DNA of 64,000 nt from assembly GCF_009766005.1 (NCBI RefSeq), contig NZ_LMUK01000043.1, positions 396,166-460,165 on the forward strand, given 5' to 3'. The stretch's first letter is position 1. Each line of letters starts with the position of its first letter. Positions 16,910-24,649 of the stretch are shown in pieces. The notes beneath the pieces are model-generated. The model was not told the origin of the DNA, did not search any database, and saw nothing but the letters and a program-made list of their open reading frames with translations. The position numbers and the translations under genes were made by a program. This DNA is from Bradyrhizobium sp. S69 (GTDB lineage Bacteria > Pseudomonadota > Alphaproteobacteria > Rhizobiales > Xanthobacteraceae).

Positions 16910-18469
16910 TCAGCTCGCCGCTTGCGCCGGCACGTCGCGCTGGTGCTTCATGACGATCTTGTTGAGTGCGCCGAGATAGGCTTTGGCGGAGGCCACCAGC
17001 GTATCCGGATCGGACGCCTTCGAGGTCATCGAGCGGCCCTCATGGGCGAGCCGCACCGACACTTCGGCTTGCGCGTCGGTTCCTTCGGTGACCGCATGAA
17101 CCTGGTAGAGTTCCAGCTTGGCCTCATGCGGCACCAGCGCCTTGATGCAGTTGAAGACCGCATCGACCGGACCGTTGCCTTCGGCTTCCTCGATCTTGAT
17201 CTGGCCGTCGACATCGAGCTTCATGGTGGCGCGCTGTGGCCCGTGGGTGCCCGCGATCACCGTCAGCGAGGTCAGCTTGATGCGGTCATGCGAGGCCGCG
17301 ATTTCCTGATCGACCAGCGCCTCGATATCCTCGTCATAGATATCCTTCTTGCGATCGGCCAGCGCCTTCATCCGCACGAACGCGTCTTCCAGCTGGTTGG
17401 CGCCGAGCTTGTAGCCCATCTCCTCCAGCTTGTGCACGAAGGCATGACGCCCGGAATGCTTGCCGAGCACCAGCGAGGACTTCTTCAGGCCGATCATCTC
17501 AGGGCGCATGATCTCGTAGGTCGAGGCGTCCTTCAGCACGCCATCCTGATGGATGCCGCTCTCATGCGCGAAGGCGTTGCGGCCGACGATCGCCTTGTTG
17601 TACTGCACCGGAAACGAAGTCGCCGCCGACACCAATTTCGAGGCCCGCGTCAGCATGGTGGTGTCGATCTGGTTCCACCACGGGAATTTGTCGTTGCGGA
17701 CGTTGATCGCCATCACGACTTCCTCGAGCGCGGCATTGCCCGCCCGCTCGCCGATCCCGTTGACGGTGCATTCGATCTGGCGCGCGCCGCCGGCGATGCC
17801 GGCCAGCGAATTCGCTACCGCCATACCGAGGTCGTTATGGCAATGCACCGAGAACACCGCCTTGTCGGAGTTCGGCACCCGCTCGATCAAGGTGCGCATG
17901 AAGTGGGTGTATTCCTCCGGCGTGGTGTAGCCGACGGTATCGGGAAGATTGACCGTGGTGGCGCCGGCCTTGATCACGGCCTCAACGATGCGGCAGAGGT
18001 AGTCCATCTCGCTGCGGGTGGCGTCTTCGGCCGACCATTCGACGTCGTCGATGTGGTTGCGGGCGCGGGCGACGTTGGCGATCGACAGCTCCATCACCTG
18101 CTCCGGCGTCATGTTGAGCTTGACGCGCATGTGCAGCGGCGAGGTCGCGATCACGGTATGAACGCGGCCGCGCCGGGCGAATTTCACCGCTTCGGCGCAG
18201 CGGTCGATATCCTTTGGATTGGCACGCGACAGCCCCGCGATCACCGAATTCTTCGAACGCCGGGCGATCTCGCTGACCGCCTGGAAATCGCCTTCGGAGG
18301 TGATGGGGAAACCGGCCTCGATGACGTCGACGCCCATATCGTCGAGCATCTCGGCGATCTCGATCTTTTCTTCGAACGTCATGGTGGCGCCCGGGCATTG
18401 TTCGCCGTCGCGCAGGGTGGTGTCGAATATGATGACGCGGTCCTTGTCGGACTTTTTCGCTGAAGTCAT
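16910..18469 (-). CDS. leuA: 2-isopropylmalate synthase
   Basis: 519 residues from ATG 18469; AAAGGA lies about 9 nt upstream. It has the catalytic TIM barrel with FDTTLRDGEQCPGATMT (metal and substrate site), SVHCHNDLGMAVANSLAGI (HxH metal ligands), and the GIGERAGNAALEEVVMA motif. The C-terminal regulatory domain, which binds leucine in family members, covers about residues 390-510. It condenses 2-oxoisovalerate with acetyl-CoA, the first step of leucine synthesis. A leader ORF with Leu and Ile codons and competing hairpins lie upstream, suggesting control by leucine supply. The only neighbours on this strand are that leader and unrelated genes, so it is transcribed alone. Confidence 0.96.
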   Translation of the reverse strand: MTSAKKSDKDRVIIFDTTLRDGEQCPGATMTFEEKIEIAEMLDDMGVDVIEAGFPITSEGDFQAVSEIARRSKNSVIAGLSRANPKDIDRCAEAVKFARRGRVHTVIATSPLHMRVKLNMTPEQVMELSIANVARARNHIDDVEWSAEDATRSEMDYLCRIVEAVIKAGATTVNLPDTVGYTTPEEYTHFMRTLIERVPNSDKAVFSVHCHNDLGMAVANSLAGIAGGARQIECTVNGIGERAGNAALEEVVMAINVRNDKFPWWNQIDTTMLTRASKLVSAATSFPVQYNKAIVGRNAFAHESGIHQDGVLKDASTYEIMRPEMIGLKKSSLVLGKHSGRHAFVHKLEEMGYKLGANQLEDAFVRMKALADRKKDIYDEDIEALVDQEIAASHDRIKLTSLTVIAGTHGPQRATMKLDVDGQIKIEEAEGNGPVDAVFNCIKALVPHEAKLELYQVHAVTEGTDAQAEVSVRLAHEGRSMTSKASDPDTLVASAKAYLGALNKIVMKHQRDVPAQAAS

Positions 18470-18489
18470 GGGAGAGTTCCTTTGGCTGA

Positions 18490-18580
18490 TGCGCCGTCGT
18501 TCCAGGCGCTGAGGGGTTTCTGTCGGTCTCGCCTACCCCTGAGTGCCCAGGCGCACAGCGCCCAGACGGCCCTCAGGGGC
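18490..18580 (-). promoter_or_regulatory. leuA leader RNA with competing hairpins
   Basis: On the minus strand after the Leu codons: GGCCC-CTGA-GGGCC overlaps the leader stop codon. CCCCTGAG pairs perfectly with CTCAGGGG about 28 nt later, enclosing GGCGC-TGT-GCGCC. Downstream, CAGCGCC can instead pair with GGCGCTG, and ACCCCT with AGGGGT, giving mutually exclusive folds as in attenuators. No U-tract follows, so control may act on translation or through Rho. Confidence 0.5.
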
Positions 18581-18701
18581 CGATAAGAAGCAGAAGCCCG
18601 CCAATAATCAGGGTGGGCAGGAACGCAGCCGGAGCGTTCTGGGGACCAACGGCTTGCGCCGCCCCACCATGAACTCCAACCATGTCGCTGTTCGTCAGCA
18701 T
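18573..18701 (-). CDS. leuA leader peptide
   Basis: 42 codons from ATG 18701, with AAGGG 7 nt before it; an internal ATG at 18683 is possible. The peptide begins MLTNSDMVGV and ends with LPTLIIGGLLLLIGP. The last 16 residues hold six Leu (four in a row) and three Ile. It stops about 100 nt before leuA and runs straight into the competing hairpins. This is the expected form of a branched-chain amino acid leader peptide whose translation reports charged tRNA-Leu. The assignment rests on position and composition only. Confidence 0.6.
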   Translation of the reverse strand: MLTNSDMVGVHGGAAQAVGPQNAPAAFLPTLIIGGLLLLIGP

Positions 18702-18858
18702 TGCCAGACCCTTGGGAAACCGCATTCTCGGCCAAAACCATTGACGGTTTGTTGCCGGCGACGCGTTTCGTGCCCCGTTCTAGACGAGAAAGCGCCGCCG
18801 CCGCAATGCCAAAAGATGGCCAGAAGATGGTCAGAAAGGCTGACCTAATTCGTCTCTC

Positions 18859-18891
18859 CGTCATGCCCGGCCTTGTGCCGGGCATCCACGT
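18859..18891. repeat. REP palindrome (CGTCATGCCCGGC...GCCGGGCATCCACG type)
   Basis: GTCATGCCCGGC-CTTGT-GCCGGGCATCCACG, a single imperfect palindrome. Its relatives occur at 19259-19291, 19320-19348, 19449-19480 and 42751-42866. It sits immediately upstream of the GIY-YIG gene. Confidence 0.75.
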
Positions 18892-18907
18892 ACTTCACTA
18901 TCGGGGC

Positions 18908-19195
18908 GTGTTGGGTGGATACGTATATATCCTAGCGAGTGCACCGAACGGCATCTTGTATATCGGGGTGACGAACGATCTTGTGCGGCGAACTTACGAG
19001 CACCGAAACGGGCTGGTCACTGGCTTTACCAAAAAATATTTGATCAAGCGCCTCGTCTACTTCGAGCACCACGAGACAATTCAGGTTGCGATCCAGCGCG
19101 AACACAACATGAAGCATTGGTCACGCAAATGGAAAGTAAGATTGATACTGGCCAACAATCCCGAATGGAACGATTTGTACGAGACGATTATCTGA
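18908..19195 (+). CDS. GIY-YIG nuclease domain protein
   Basis: 95 residues from GTG 18908; TTG 18911 and ATG 18863 are alternatives. The last would read the palindrome as protein and is less likely. The whole protein is one GIY-YIG domain: GYVYILASAPNGILYIGVTNDLVRRTYEHRNG holds the two motif halves (YVYI and LYIG), the catalytic Arg and a His. IQREHNMKHWSRKWKVRLI is typical of the short YhbQ/UPF0213-like branch. GIY-YIG domains cut DNA, but many short members have no known role. It lies between two copies of the same palindrome spaced exactly 400 bp apart. From memory, such short genes are multi-copy in Bradyrhizobium genomes. Confidence 0.8.
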   Translation: MLGGYVYILASAPNGILYIGVTNDLVRRTYEHRNGLVTGFTKKYLIKRLVYFEHHETIQVAIQREHNMKHWSRKWKVRLILANNPEWNDLYETII

Positions 19196-19200
19196 AGTCT

Positions 19201-19228
19201 GGCCGAAAAACGCCTAGCGTTTTCGGCC
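19201..19228 (+). terminator. hairpin after the GIY-YIG gene
   Basis: GGCCGAAAAACGC-CTA-GCGTTTTCGGCC, 12 pairs with one bulged A, starting 5 nt after the stop codon. The following sequence (TTGCTCCATTTATTT) is only moderately T-rich. Probable terminator. Confidence 0.6.
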
Positions 19229-19258
19229 TTGCTCCATTTATTTAAGCGCTCCTTTTTT

Positions 19259-19480
19259 CGTCATGGCCGGACTCGTCCCGGCCATCCACGTCCTTCCTTC
19301 TTGTCTGACGCACCCAAGGCGTGGATGCCCGGGACAAGCCCGGGCGAGATTGCTGGAAAAGCCCTATTTCATTCGCTTCTTTTTGAGTCAGATTCTGGGA
19401 GCTACAGCATTGGTGACGACGGCTACGGAAATAACAGTTGCCCAAGAACGTGGATGGCCGGGACGAGCCCGGCCATGACG
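19259..19480. repeat. cluster of three REP palindromes
   Basis: CGTCATGGCCGG-ACTCGT-CCGGCCATCCACG-type at 19259-19291, an inverted copy at 19320-19348 (GTGGATGCCCGGGACAAGCC), and another inverted copy at 19449-19480 ending at the ppk2 stop. The 287-bp gap 19196-19482 holds only these and the hairpin above. Confidence 0.75.
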
Positions 19481-19482
19481 AA

Positions 19483-20451
19483 CTATTTGGACGCCTCCTT
19501 CGCGCCGGCCGTCTTCGCCACCGCCTTCTTCACCACTGCCGGCTTCTTGTCCTCGTCCTCCAGGGCTTTGCGCACCACCCTGAACTCCTCCAGCATGGCC
19601 GTGTCCACCTTGGGGAATTTCAGGTCGAGCCCGTCCAGCGCGCTGACGATGGCCGAACCGATCACCACCCGCGCGAACCATTTGTGGTCGGCCGGCACCA
19701 CGAACCACGGCGCGGCGCGGCTGGCGGTGTGCCGGATGACTTCCTGATAGGCGGCCTGGTATTTTCCCCAGTGCCCGCGCTCGTTGATATCGGCCATCGA
19801 GAACTTCCAGTTCTTGGGGGGCTCGTCGAGCCGGTCGAGGAAGCGTTCGCGCTGCTCTTCTTTCGAGACGTTGAGGAAAAACTTCAGGATCACGGTGCCG
19901 TTGCGTGCGAGGTAGCGCTCGAACGCGGAGATGTCCTCGAACCGCTCGCGCCAGATGTTCCGGGTGACCAGTTTTGCCGGAATTTTTTGCTTGGCGAGGG
20001 TTTCCGGATGCACCCGCACCACCAGGCATTCTTCGTAATAGGAGCGGTTGAAGATGCCGATGCGGCCACGTTTCGGCAGCGCCACCGTGCTGCGCCACAG
20101 GAAATCGTGTTCGAGTTCGTGGCTCGACGGCTGCTTGAACGAGGTGACCTCGCATCCCTGCGGGTTGACGCCGTCGAACACGCTCTTGATCGCGCTGTCC
20201 TTGCCGGCGGCGTCCATGCCCTGGAAGACCAGCAGCAGCGACCAGCGATCCTGGGCGTAAAGCTTCTCCTGAAAATCATTCAACCGCTTGCGATTGGTCT
20301 CGATGATCTTCGAGCCCTTGTCCTTGTCGAGACCGCCCTTCTCCGCGGTCTTGTGCGATTTCAGGTGGAACTCGCTCGAACCATCGACGCGAAACGGCGC
20401 CACGAAGCGTTTCAGGTCTGCCGCGAAAGCGGGTGAAGGTTTGTTGTCCAT
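19483..20451 (-). CDS. ppk2: polyphosphate kinase 2 family protein
   Basis: 322 residues from ATG 20451, with AGGAAA upstream. The PPK2 core is complete: Walker A FQGMDAAGKDSAIK (residues about 77-89), the lid region, and the Walker B-like block GRIGIFNRSYYEE (about 129-141). The usual sequence there is FDRSWYN, so this belongs to the branch with FNRSYYEE. These enzymes move phosphate between polyphosphate and nucleotides. Class (NDP or NMP preference) cannot be fixed here. The C-terminal tail is rich in Lys and Ala (KKPAVVKKAVAKTAG), like a nucleic acid-binding tail. It is preceded by 90 bp and appears monocistronic. Confidence 0.93.
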   Translation of the reverse strand: MDNKPSPAFAADLKRFVAPFRVDGSSEFHLKSHKTAEKGGLDKDKGSKIIETNRKRLNDFQEKLYAQDRWSLLLVFQGMDAAGKDSAIKSVFDGVNPQGCEVTSFKQPSSHELEHDFLWRSTVALPKRGRIGIFNRSYYEECLVVRVHPETLAKQKIPAKLVTRNIWRERFEDISAFERYLARNGTVILKFFLNVSKEEQRERFLDRLDEPPKNWKFSMADINERGHWGKYQAAYQEVIRHTASRAAPWFVVPADHKWFARVVIGSAIVSALDGLDLKFPKVDTAMLEEFRVVRKALEDEDKKPAVVKKAVAKTAGAKEASK

Positions 20452-20541
20452 GTTGAAATTTCCTGTATTCGCGAAGCGCTACGGCGTGGACGGAATCGGC
20501 GTCAGTGTAGCTCCTCGCGACGACGTGAACGAGCCGCTTCC

Positions 20542-21243
20542 TTAAGAGAATTGCCGATCGAGATAGGCCGTGACGAAGCGCGGCATCGCCGCGCTGAGAT
20601 CGCCCCGTCCACGCACCAGATGGATCCTGGTCAGTTCTGGCTCCTTTTGACGAGCGAGATTGGCCTCGATGCGGGCGCGCAGCGCCTCGCCGGTCATGTC
20701 GACATGCAGGATCCGGATCGCAGCGATCGCAACGCCGGTGGCGACGCAATCCCAATGCGGCTCGGCGCGATAATCGCCCGGCCGAAGACCGGTTTCCTCC
20801 TCGATCTCGCGGCTAACGCTGCCTTCGATATCCAGTCTGCCGCCCCGTACATCATCCAGATCCGGCGTGCCCGAGGGAAAATAGATCCGTCCCGCATTGG
20901 ACGTGTGATCCGCCATTTCGCCGAGCGCAAACGCCCCGTCGTTGCTGAGCAGCGCCCCCATGCCAAACCCGTTGAACACGCCGTTGTCCGGAAAGCCCCA
21001 GTCCCGCCACGCCAGGAAGCTGGCAAAATCGGTCTCGAAATAATCGGCGACGAGGCGATCGCTCGAAAAATGCGGATGGCGTCCCAGCAGCACGCGGCCG
21101 TTCCACAGCGCCGGCCGCTTGCGCTGCTCGGCTGCGAAATGCGCATCGATCTCGGCGCGCTTTGCTTGCGCGAACGGCCAGGACCATGGCCGCACCGGCA
21201 GATCAAGCGCCGTGACGCGATGAATGACCGGCGGCGTCATCAA
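20542..21243 (-). CDS. NUDIX hydrolase
   Basis: 233 residues. The core REIEEETGL of the Nudix box is intact, and the upstream part (GGRLDIEGSVS) departs from the canonical G-x5-E-x7 spacing, so this is a divergent member. The N-terminal half (about 1-95) resembles the long N-terminal region of some ADP-ribose or NDP-sugar NUDIX proteins. It would hydrolyse a nucleoside diphosphate linked to another group. Its start lies 6 bp after the stop of the ABC binding protein gene, so the two are co-transcribed and it may act on a metabolite of the imported compound. Confidence 0.8.
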   Translation of the reverse strand: MMTPPVIHRVTALDLPVRPWSWPFAQAKRAEIDAHFAAEQRKRPALWNGRVLLGRHPHFSSDRLVADYFETDFASFLAWRDWGFPDNGVFNGFGMGALLSNDGAFALGEMADHTSNAGRIYFPSGTPDLDDVRGGRLDIEGSVSREIEEETGLRPGDYRAEPHWDCVATGVAIAAIRILHVDMTGEALRARIEANLARQKEPELTRIHLVRGRGDLSAAMPRFVTAYLDRQFS

Positions 21244-21249
21244 CGATGT

Positions 21250-22290
21250 CTACTTCGCATTCATCCCCGTGGTCTTCTTGGCCTGCTCGACGAACTGGTT
21301 GGTATAGGTCTTGGTGACATCGATATTGGCCTTGGCGACTTCCGGCGAGCCCTCGCTGAACACCGCGAGCACAGCGTCGGCGCCCTTGGGATCCATCCTG
21401 CCGGTTTCCGAATACATCGGAATCGTATTCTTCAGCGCCGCCAGATAAAGCTCCTTGTTCTTGCCGACGATCTCCGGCGGCATCTTCTCCATGATCTCTT
21501 CGGCCGAATGCGAATGAATCCATGCCAGCGTATTCAGGATCGCATTGGTCAGGCCCTGGACTTCCTTGTCATGGGCGGCAACCCACGCCGTCGTGCTGTA
21601 GAGTGCGCCGCCCGGATATTCGCCGCCGAACATGTCGAGCGTATCCTTTTGCGTCCTCGTATCGCTGAGGATTCGTAAATCAGGATGGCTGCCTTGCAGC
21701 ACCGTGACCGACGGATCGAGCATCACCGCCGCATCGATCTGGCCCTGCTCCATCGCCGCGACCGCGGTCGCCCCGAGGCCGACGCCGATCACGGAAGTGC
21801 CGGCCGGATCGAGGCCGTTTTTCTTCAAGAGAAATTTCAGGAAGAAATCGGTCGAGGAGCCCGGCGCGCTGACGCCGACCTTCTTGCCGGCGAGATCCTT
21901 GATCGATTTGATTTCGCCGTTATGCGAGGGCGATACCACCAGCACCAGGCCCGGATAGCGGTCATACACCACGAACGCCCTCAGTTCCTGCTTCTTGGCC
22001 GCGAGATTGACGCAGTGGTCGAAATAGCCGGACACCACGTCGGCGCTGCCGCCGAGCACGGCCCTGAGCGCATCCGAGCCGCCCTTCAGATCGACCAGTT
22101 CGACCGCGAGCCCTGCTTTGTCGAATTCACCGAGTTGCCTGGCCAGCACGGTCGGCAGATAACACAGGCAGGCGCCGCCCCCGACCGCGATCGTGATCTT
22201 GCTTTGTGCCGCGGCGGGATCCGAGCCGAGCCCTGAACCCAACAGCAGCGCCAACAGCATCCCGGCCAGCCGGCCAACCATCGCTCTCAT
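21250..22290 (-). CDS. ABC transporter substrate-binding protein (NMT1/THI5-like)
   Basis: 346 residues from ATG 22290, directly after GGAGGAAATC; a GTG at 22302 is within that site and was rejected. Signal peptide MRAMVGRLAGMLLALLLGSGLGSDPAAA. The mature protein fits the NMT1/SsuA-like fold: ITIAVGGGACLCYLPTVLARQLGEFDKAGLAVELVDLKGGSDALRAVLGGSADVVSGYF, then KDLAGKKVGVSAPGSSTDFFLKFLL. Family members bind nitrate, sulfonates, taurine, or pyrimidine precursors of thiamine. It is probably served by the permease and ATPase encoded at 23004-25465 on the same strand, from which it is separated by the oppositely oriented cupin gene. Confidence 0.88.
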   Translation of the reverse strand: MRAMVGRLAGMLLALLLGSGLGSDPAAAQSKITIAVGGGACLCYLPTVLARQLGEFDKAGLAVELVDLKGGSDALRAVLGGSADVVSGYFDHCVNLAAKKQELRAFVVYDRYPGLVLVVSPSHNGEIKSIKDLAGKKVGVSAPGSSTDFFLKFLLKKNGLDPAGTSVIGVGLGATAVAAMEQGQIDAAVMLDPSVTVLQGSHPDLRILSDTRTQKDTLDMFGGEYPGGALYSTTAWVAAHDKEVQGLTNAILNTLAWIHSHSAEEIMEKMPPEIVGKNKELYLAALKNTIPMYSETGRMDPKGADAVLAVFSEGSPEVAKANIDVTKTYTNQFVEQAKKTTGMNAK

Positions 22291-22426
22291 GATTTCCTCC
22301 ACTCGATCGGCCGCAGGATAGAGCAGCGCGTGCGGCTTGAGAAGGCGACTTTGGTGCGCTGGCCAAGCATCGTCAGGTCAAATACGCTCTCGCGACAAGA
22401 AACCATAAAACAAGGGAGAACTATCC

Positions 22427-22876
22427 ATGAATCGTACCGCCACCGCACTCTCGATCGCGCTTGCGTTTGCCGCCGGCTGCGGCGTGACGCACCTACTGCG
22501 TCCGGCCATCGCGGCCGAGAGCATCATGCCGCAGATCATCCATACCGGCGATTTTTCCGGCGACGCGCTGGGCCCGGCCAACGCCGGCGGCATGCATTCC
22601 AAGATGTTCGTCTCGGCCGAGGGCGCCACCATCTCGATTCAGGACGGCAATGTCGGCAAGCACCTGCATCCCAACACCAACGAGATCCAGTACATCCTCG
22701 AGGGCACCGGAACGATCTGGCTCGGCGACAAGGAAGTTTCGGTCAAGCCCGGCGACCTCATCGTGATCCCAAAGGGCACCGCGCATGGCGGCACCAAGCC
22801 GGATGGCCGCCCGCTGAAAGCGATCGCGATCAAGACCCCGCCACAGGCGCCGGATGATACGAAGATGCTGAACTGA
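22427..22876 (+). CDS. secreted single-domain cupin protein
   Basis: 149 residues; AAGGGAGA precedes the start. N-terminal signal or anchor MNRTATALSIALAFAAGCGVTHLL, with a Cys that could be a weak lipobox. Then one cupin barrel: GNVGKHLHPNTNEIQYILEGTGTIWLGDKEVSVKPGDLIVIPKGTAHGG. The two motifs supply His, His, Glu and a final His, the usual metal ligands. Enzyme or sensor role unknown. It is the only plus-strand gene within the minus-strand ABC transport group. Confidence 0.82.
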   Translation: MNRTATALSIALAFAAGCGVTHLLRPAIAAESIMPQIIHTGDFSGDALGPANAGGMHSKMFVSAEGATISIQDGNVGKHLHPNTNEIQYILEGTGTIWLGDKEVSVKPGDLIVIPKGTAHGGTKPDGRPLKAIAIKTPPQAPDDTKMLN

Positions 22877-22883
22877 AGTTAAT

Positions 22884-22999
22884 CGTCATTGCGAGCCACC
22901 GGGTCGGGCGAATGCCCGCCCGATGACAGGCTCCGCGAAGCAATCCATTGCTCCAAGCAAGACTGGATTGCTTCGTCGCAAGTGCTCCTCGCAATGACG
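22884..22999. repeat. REP element, CGTCATTGCGAG family
   Basis: Inverted ends CGTCATTGCGAG and CTCGCAATGACG, with inner AGCAATCCA and TGGATTGCTTCG arms. The same family occurs at 28144-28224. It fills the gap between the convergent cupin and permease genes. Confidence 0.8.
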
Positions 23000-23003
23000 G
23001 TCT

Positions 23004-23789
23004 CTACCCCCTGCCCTCGACCGCCGGGCGCCACACCAAAAGGCGCTTCTCCACCATCGTCACCCCGATATCGATCAGGATGACAAACGCGGACAGCACG
23101 AACATGCCTGCGAAAACGCCGGCGACGTCGAAGGTGCCTTCGGCCTGCTGGATCAGATAGCCGAGGCCGGCGGCCGATCCCAGATATTCGCCGACGACGG
23201 CGCCGACCACCGCAAAGCCCACCGAGGTGTGCAGCGAGGAAAACATCCACGACAGCGCCGACGGCCAATAGACATGCCGCATTAACTGGCCCTCGTTCAT
23301 GCCGAGCATGCGGCCGTTATCGAGCACGGTCCGGGAGACTTCCTTGACACCCTGATAGACGTTGAAGAACACGATAAAAAATACCAGCGTGACGCCGAGC
23401 GCGACCTTGGACCAGATGCCGAGCCCAAGCCACAATGTGAAGATCGGCGCCAGCACCACGCGCGGCAGCGCGTTGGCCATTTTCACATAGGGATCGAAGA
23501 TCGCGGCGACCCGCGGCTGGCGCGCGAACCAGAAGCCGACCGCGACGCCGCCGAGCGAGCCGATCGCGAAAGCCAGGATCGATTCCCACAGCGTGATCGC
23601 CAGATGCTTCCAGATGATGCCGCTGACAAACCAGTCGACGATCTGGCTGCCGACGTCGACCGGATTGGAAAAGAAGAACGGCGGCAGCAGCACGCGGCCG
23701 AACACCGGCACGCTCGCGAGCAATTGCCAAAGCCCGATCACGACCACGGCGACCATCAACTGGCAGGCAAGAAGCATCAGGCGTGACAT
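23004..23789 (-). CDS. ABC transporter permease (SsuC/TauC-like)
   Basis: 261 residues from ATG 23789 (MSRLMLLACQ); the frame runs further upstream but through a repeat. About six membrane helices and the binding-protein-dependent permease motif in NGRMLGMNEGQLMRHVYWPSALSWMFSSLHTSVGFAVVGAVVGEYLGS, which contacts the ATPase. It belongs to the nitrate/sulfonate/taurine/pyrimidine group, consistent with the NMT1-like binding protein at 21250. The order on the minus strand is ATPase, PEBP, permease, and a 41-bp-arm inverted repeat lies just ahead of this gene. Confidence 0.9.
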   Translation of the reverse strand: MSRLMLLACQLMVAVVVIGLWQLLASVPVFGRVLLPPFFFSNPVDVGSQIVDWFVSGIIWKHLAITLWESILAFAIGSLGGVAVGFWFARQPRVAAIFDPYVKMANALPRVVLAPIFTLWLGLGIWSKVALGVTLVFFIVFFNVYQGVKEVSRTVLDNGRMLGMNEGQLMRHVYWPSALSWMFSSLHTSVGFAVVGAVVGEYLGSAAGLGYLIQQAEGTFDVAGVFAGMFVLSAFVILIDIGVTMVEKRLLVWRPAVEGRG

Positions 23790-23805
23790 CGACACGGCTC
23801 TTTCT

Positions 23806-23973
23806 GCTCCCCTCCCCCTTGCGGGGAGGGGTCGGGGGTGGGGGTCCACAAGGATGGCGGATCTGTTTCGATCAGGTATGACGCGTTCATGTTCGGATGC
23901 TGAAGGGCGGCTGACGAGATTCAGTCTGTGTTGACCCCCACCCCCGACCCCTCCCCGCAAGGGGGAGGGGAGC
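23806..23973. repeat. inverted repeat with perfect 41-bp arms
   Basis: Left arm 23806-23846 (GCTCCCCTCCCCCTTGCGGG...) and right arm 23933-23973 are exact reverse complements, with an 86-bp loop. Each arm also contains CCCCTCCCC and GGGGAGGGG halves. It lies between the PEBP gene (stop 23982) and the permease start (23789), so it would form a very stable hairpin inside the operon mRNA. Confidence 0.85.
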
Positions 23974-23981
23974 AGAGCTCC

Positions 23982-24563
23982 TTACGGCTTCGAAAACAAC
24001 CCGATCAAGCCGGTCGCGACCTTGGCGTGGCCGTCGAGCGCCTTGATCAGTTCGTCCCGCTTCAGGCCCGGGGCGAGCGCCGACGGTTCGAGATCGGTGG
24101 CAATCAGCGTGAACGTGTAGTGATGCGGCGCGCCGGCCGGCGTGCAGGGCCCGGAATAATTGCCGACCCCCTGCGTGCTGGTGCCGCCGACATATTTGTC
24201 GCTCGCTTTCGACACTTCGCCCTCGGCGAAACCGGTCACCGTCGGCGCAATGCCATAGGCCACCCAATGGCTGACGCCGCCGGGCGGACGCCCTTCCGGA
24301 TCGAACATCAAGAGCGCCAGGCTCTTGGTGCCTTCGGGCACACCGCTCCACGACAGCGCCGGCGAAATATTCTCGCCGACGCAATTGGGATTGGACTTGT
24401 TGTTGCCGGCGTTCTTGGTCGCGAGCCGCGTGCCGTCCTTGAAGTCGGGCGACGACAGCGTGAACGCGGCCTGCGCGTTGGCAGCGTGAGTGCCGCCCAA
24501 GACTGCAGGCGTAACGGCGGCGAGCGTGACGGCGAAAGCCAGAAGTGAACCGCGTACCAGCAT
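23982..24563 (-). CDS. YbhB/YbcL (PEBP, Raf kinase inhibitor-like) protein, secreted
   Basis: 193 residues from ATG 24563, with AAGGGAG upstream. Signal peptide MLVRGSLLAFAVTLAAVTPAVLGGTHAANA. The mature part carries the PEBP ligand-site blocks: NISPALSWSGVPEGTKSLALLMFDPEGRPPGGVSHWVAYGI (D-P-D-A-P-like region) and CTPAGAPHHYTFTLIATD. PEBP proteins bind phospholipids or other anions; the bacterial role is poorly known. It lies within an ABC transporter operon, 86 bp after the ATPase stop and 192 bp before the permease, so it may modulate or supplement that uptake system. Confidence 0.87.
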   Translation of the reverse strand: MLVRGSLLAFAVTLAAVTPAVLGGTHAANAQAAFTLSSPDFKDGTRLATKNAGNNKSNPNCVGENISPALSWSGVPEGTKSLALLMFDPEGRPPGGVSHWVAYGIAPTVTGFAEGEVSKASDKYVGGTSTQGVGNYSGPCTPAGAPHHYTFTLIATDLEPSALAPGLKRDELIKALDGHAKVATGLIGLFSKP

Positions 24564-24649
24564 GACATCTCCCTTTGTTCTTGAATGTTGGGGTTTCTGA
24601 GCGTTGGAATTATCGAATATCGGAGTGGTGTTTCGCCACATCCGGCAAC

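Noticed and set aside
16922..18463. 513-codon open frame opposite leuA
   Set aside because: It is a GC-driven antisense frame with an amino acid mix rich in Arg, His and Asp and no family signature; leuA on the other strand is certain.
23806..23973. Insertion sequence bounded by terminal inverted repeats
   Set aside because: The 86-bp interior cannot encode a transposase and no target duplication is visible; it may at most be a small non-autonomous element.
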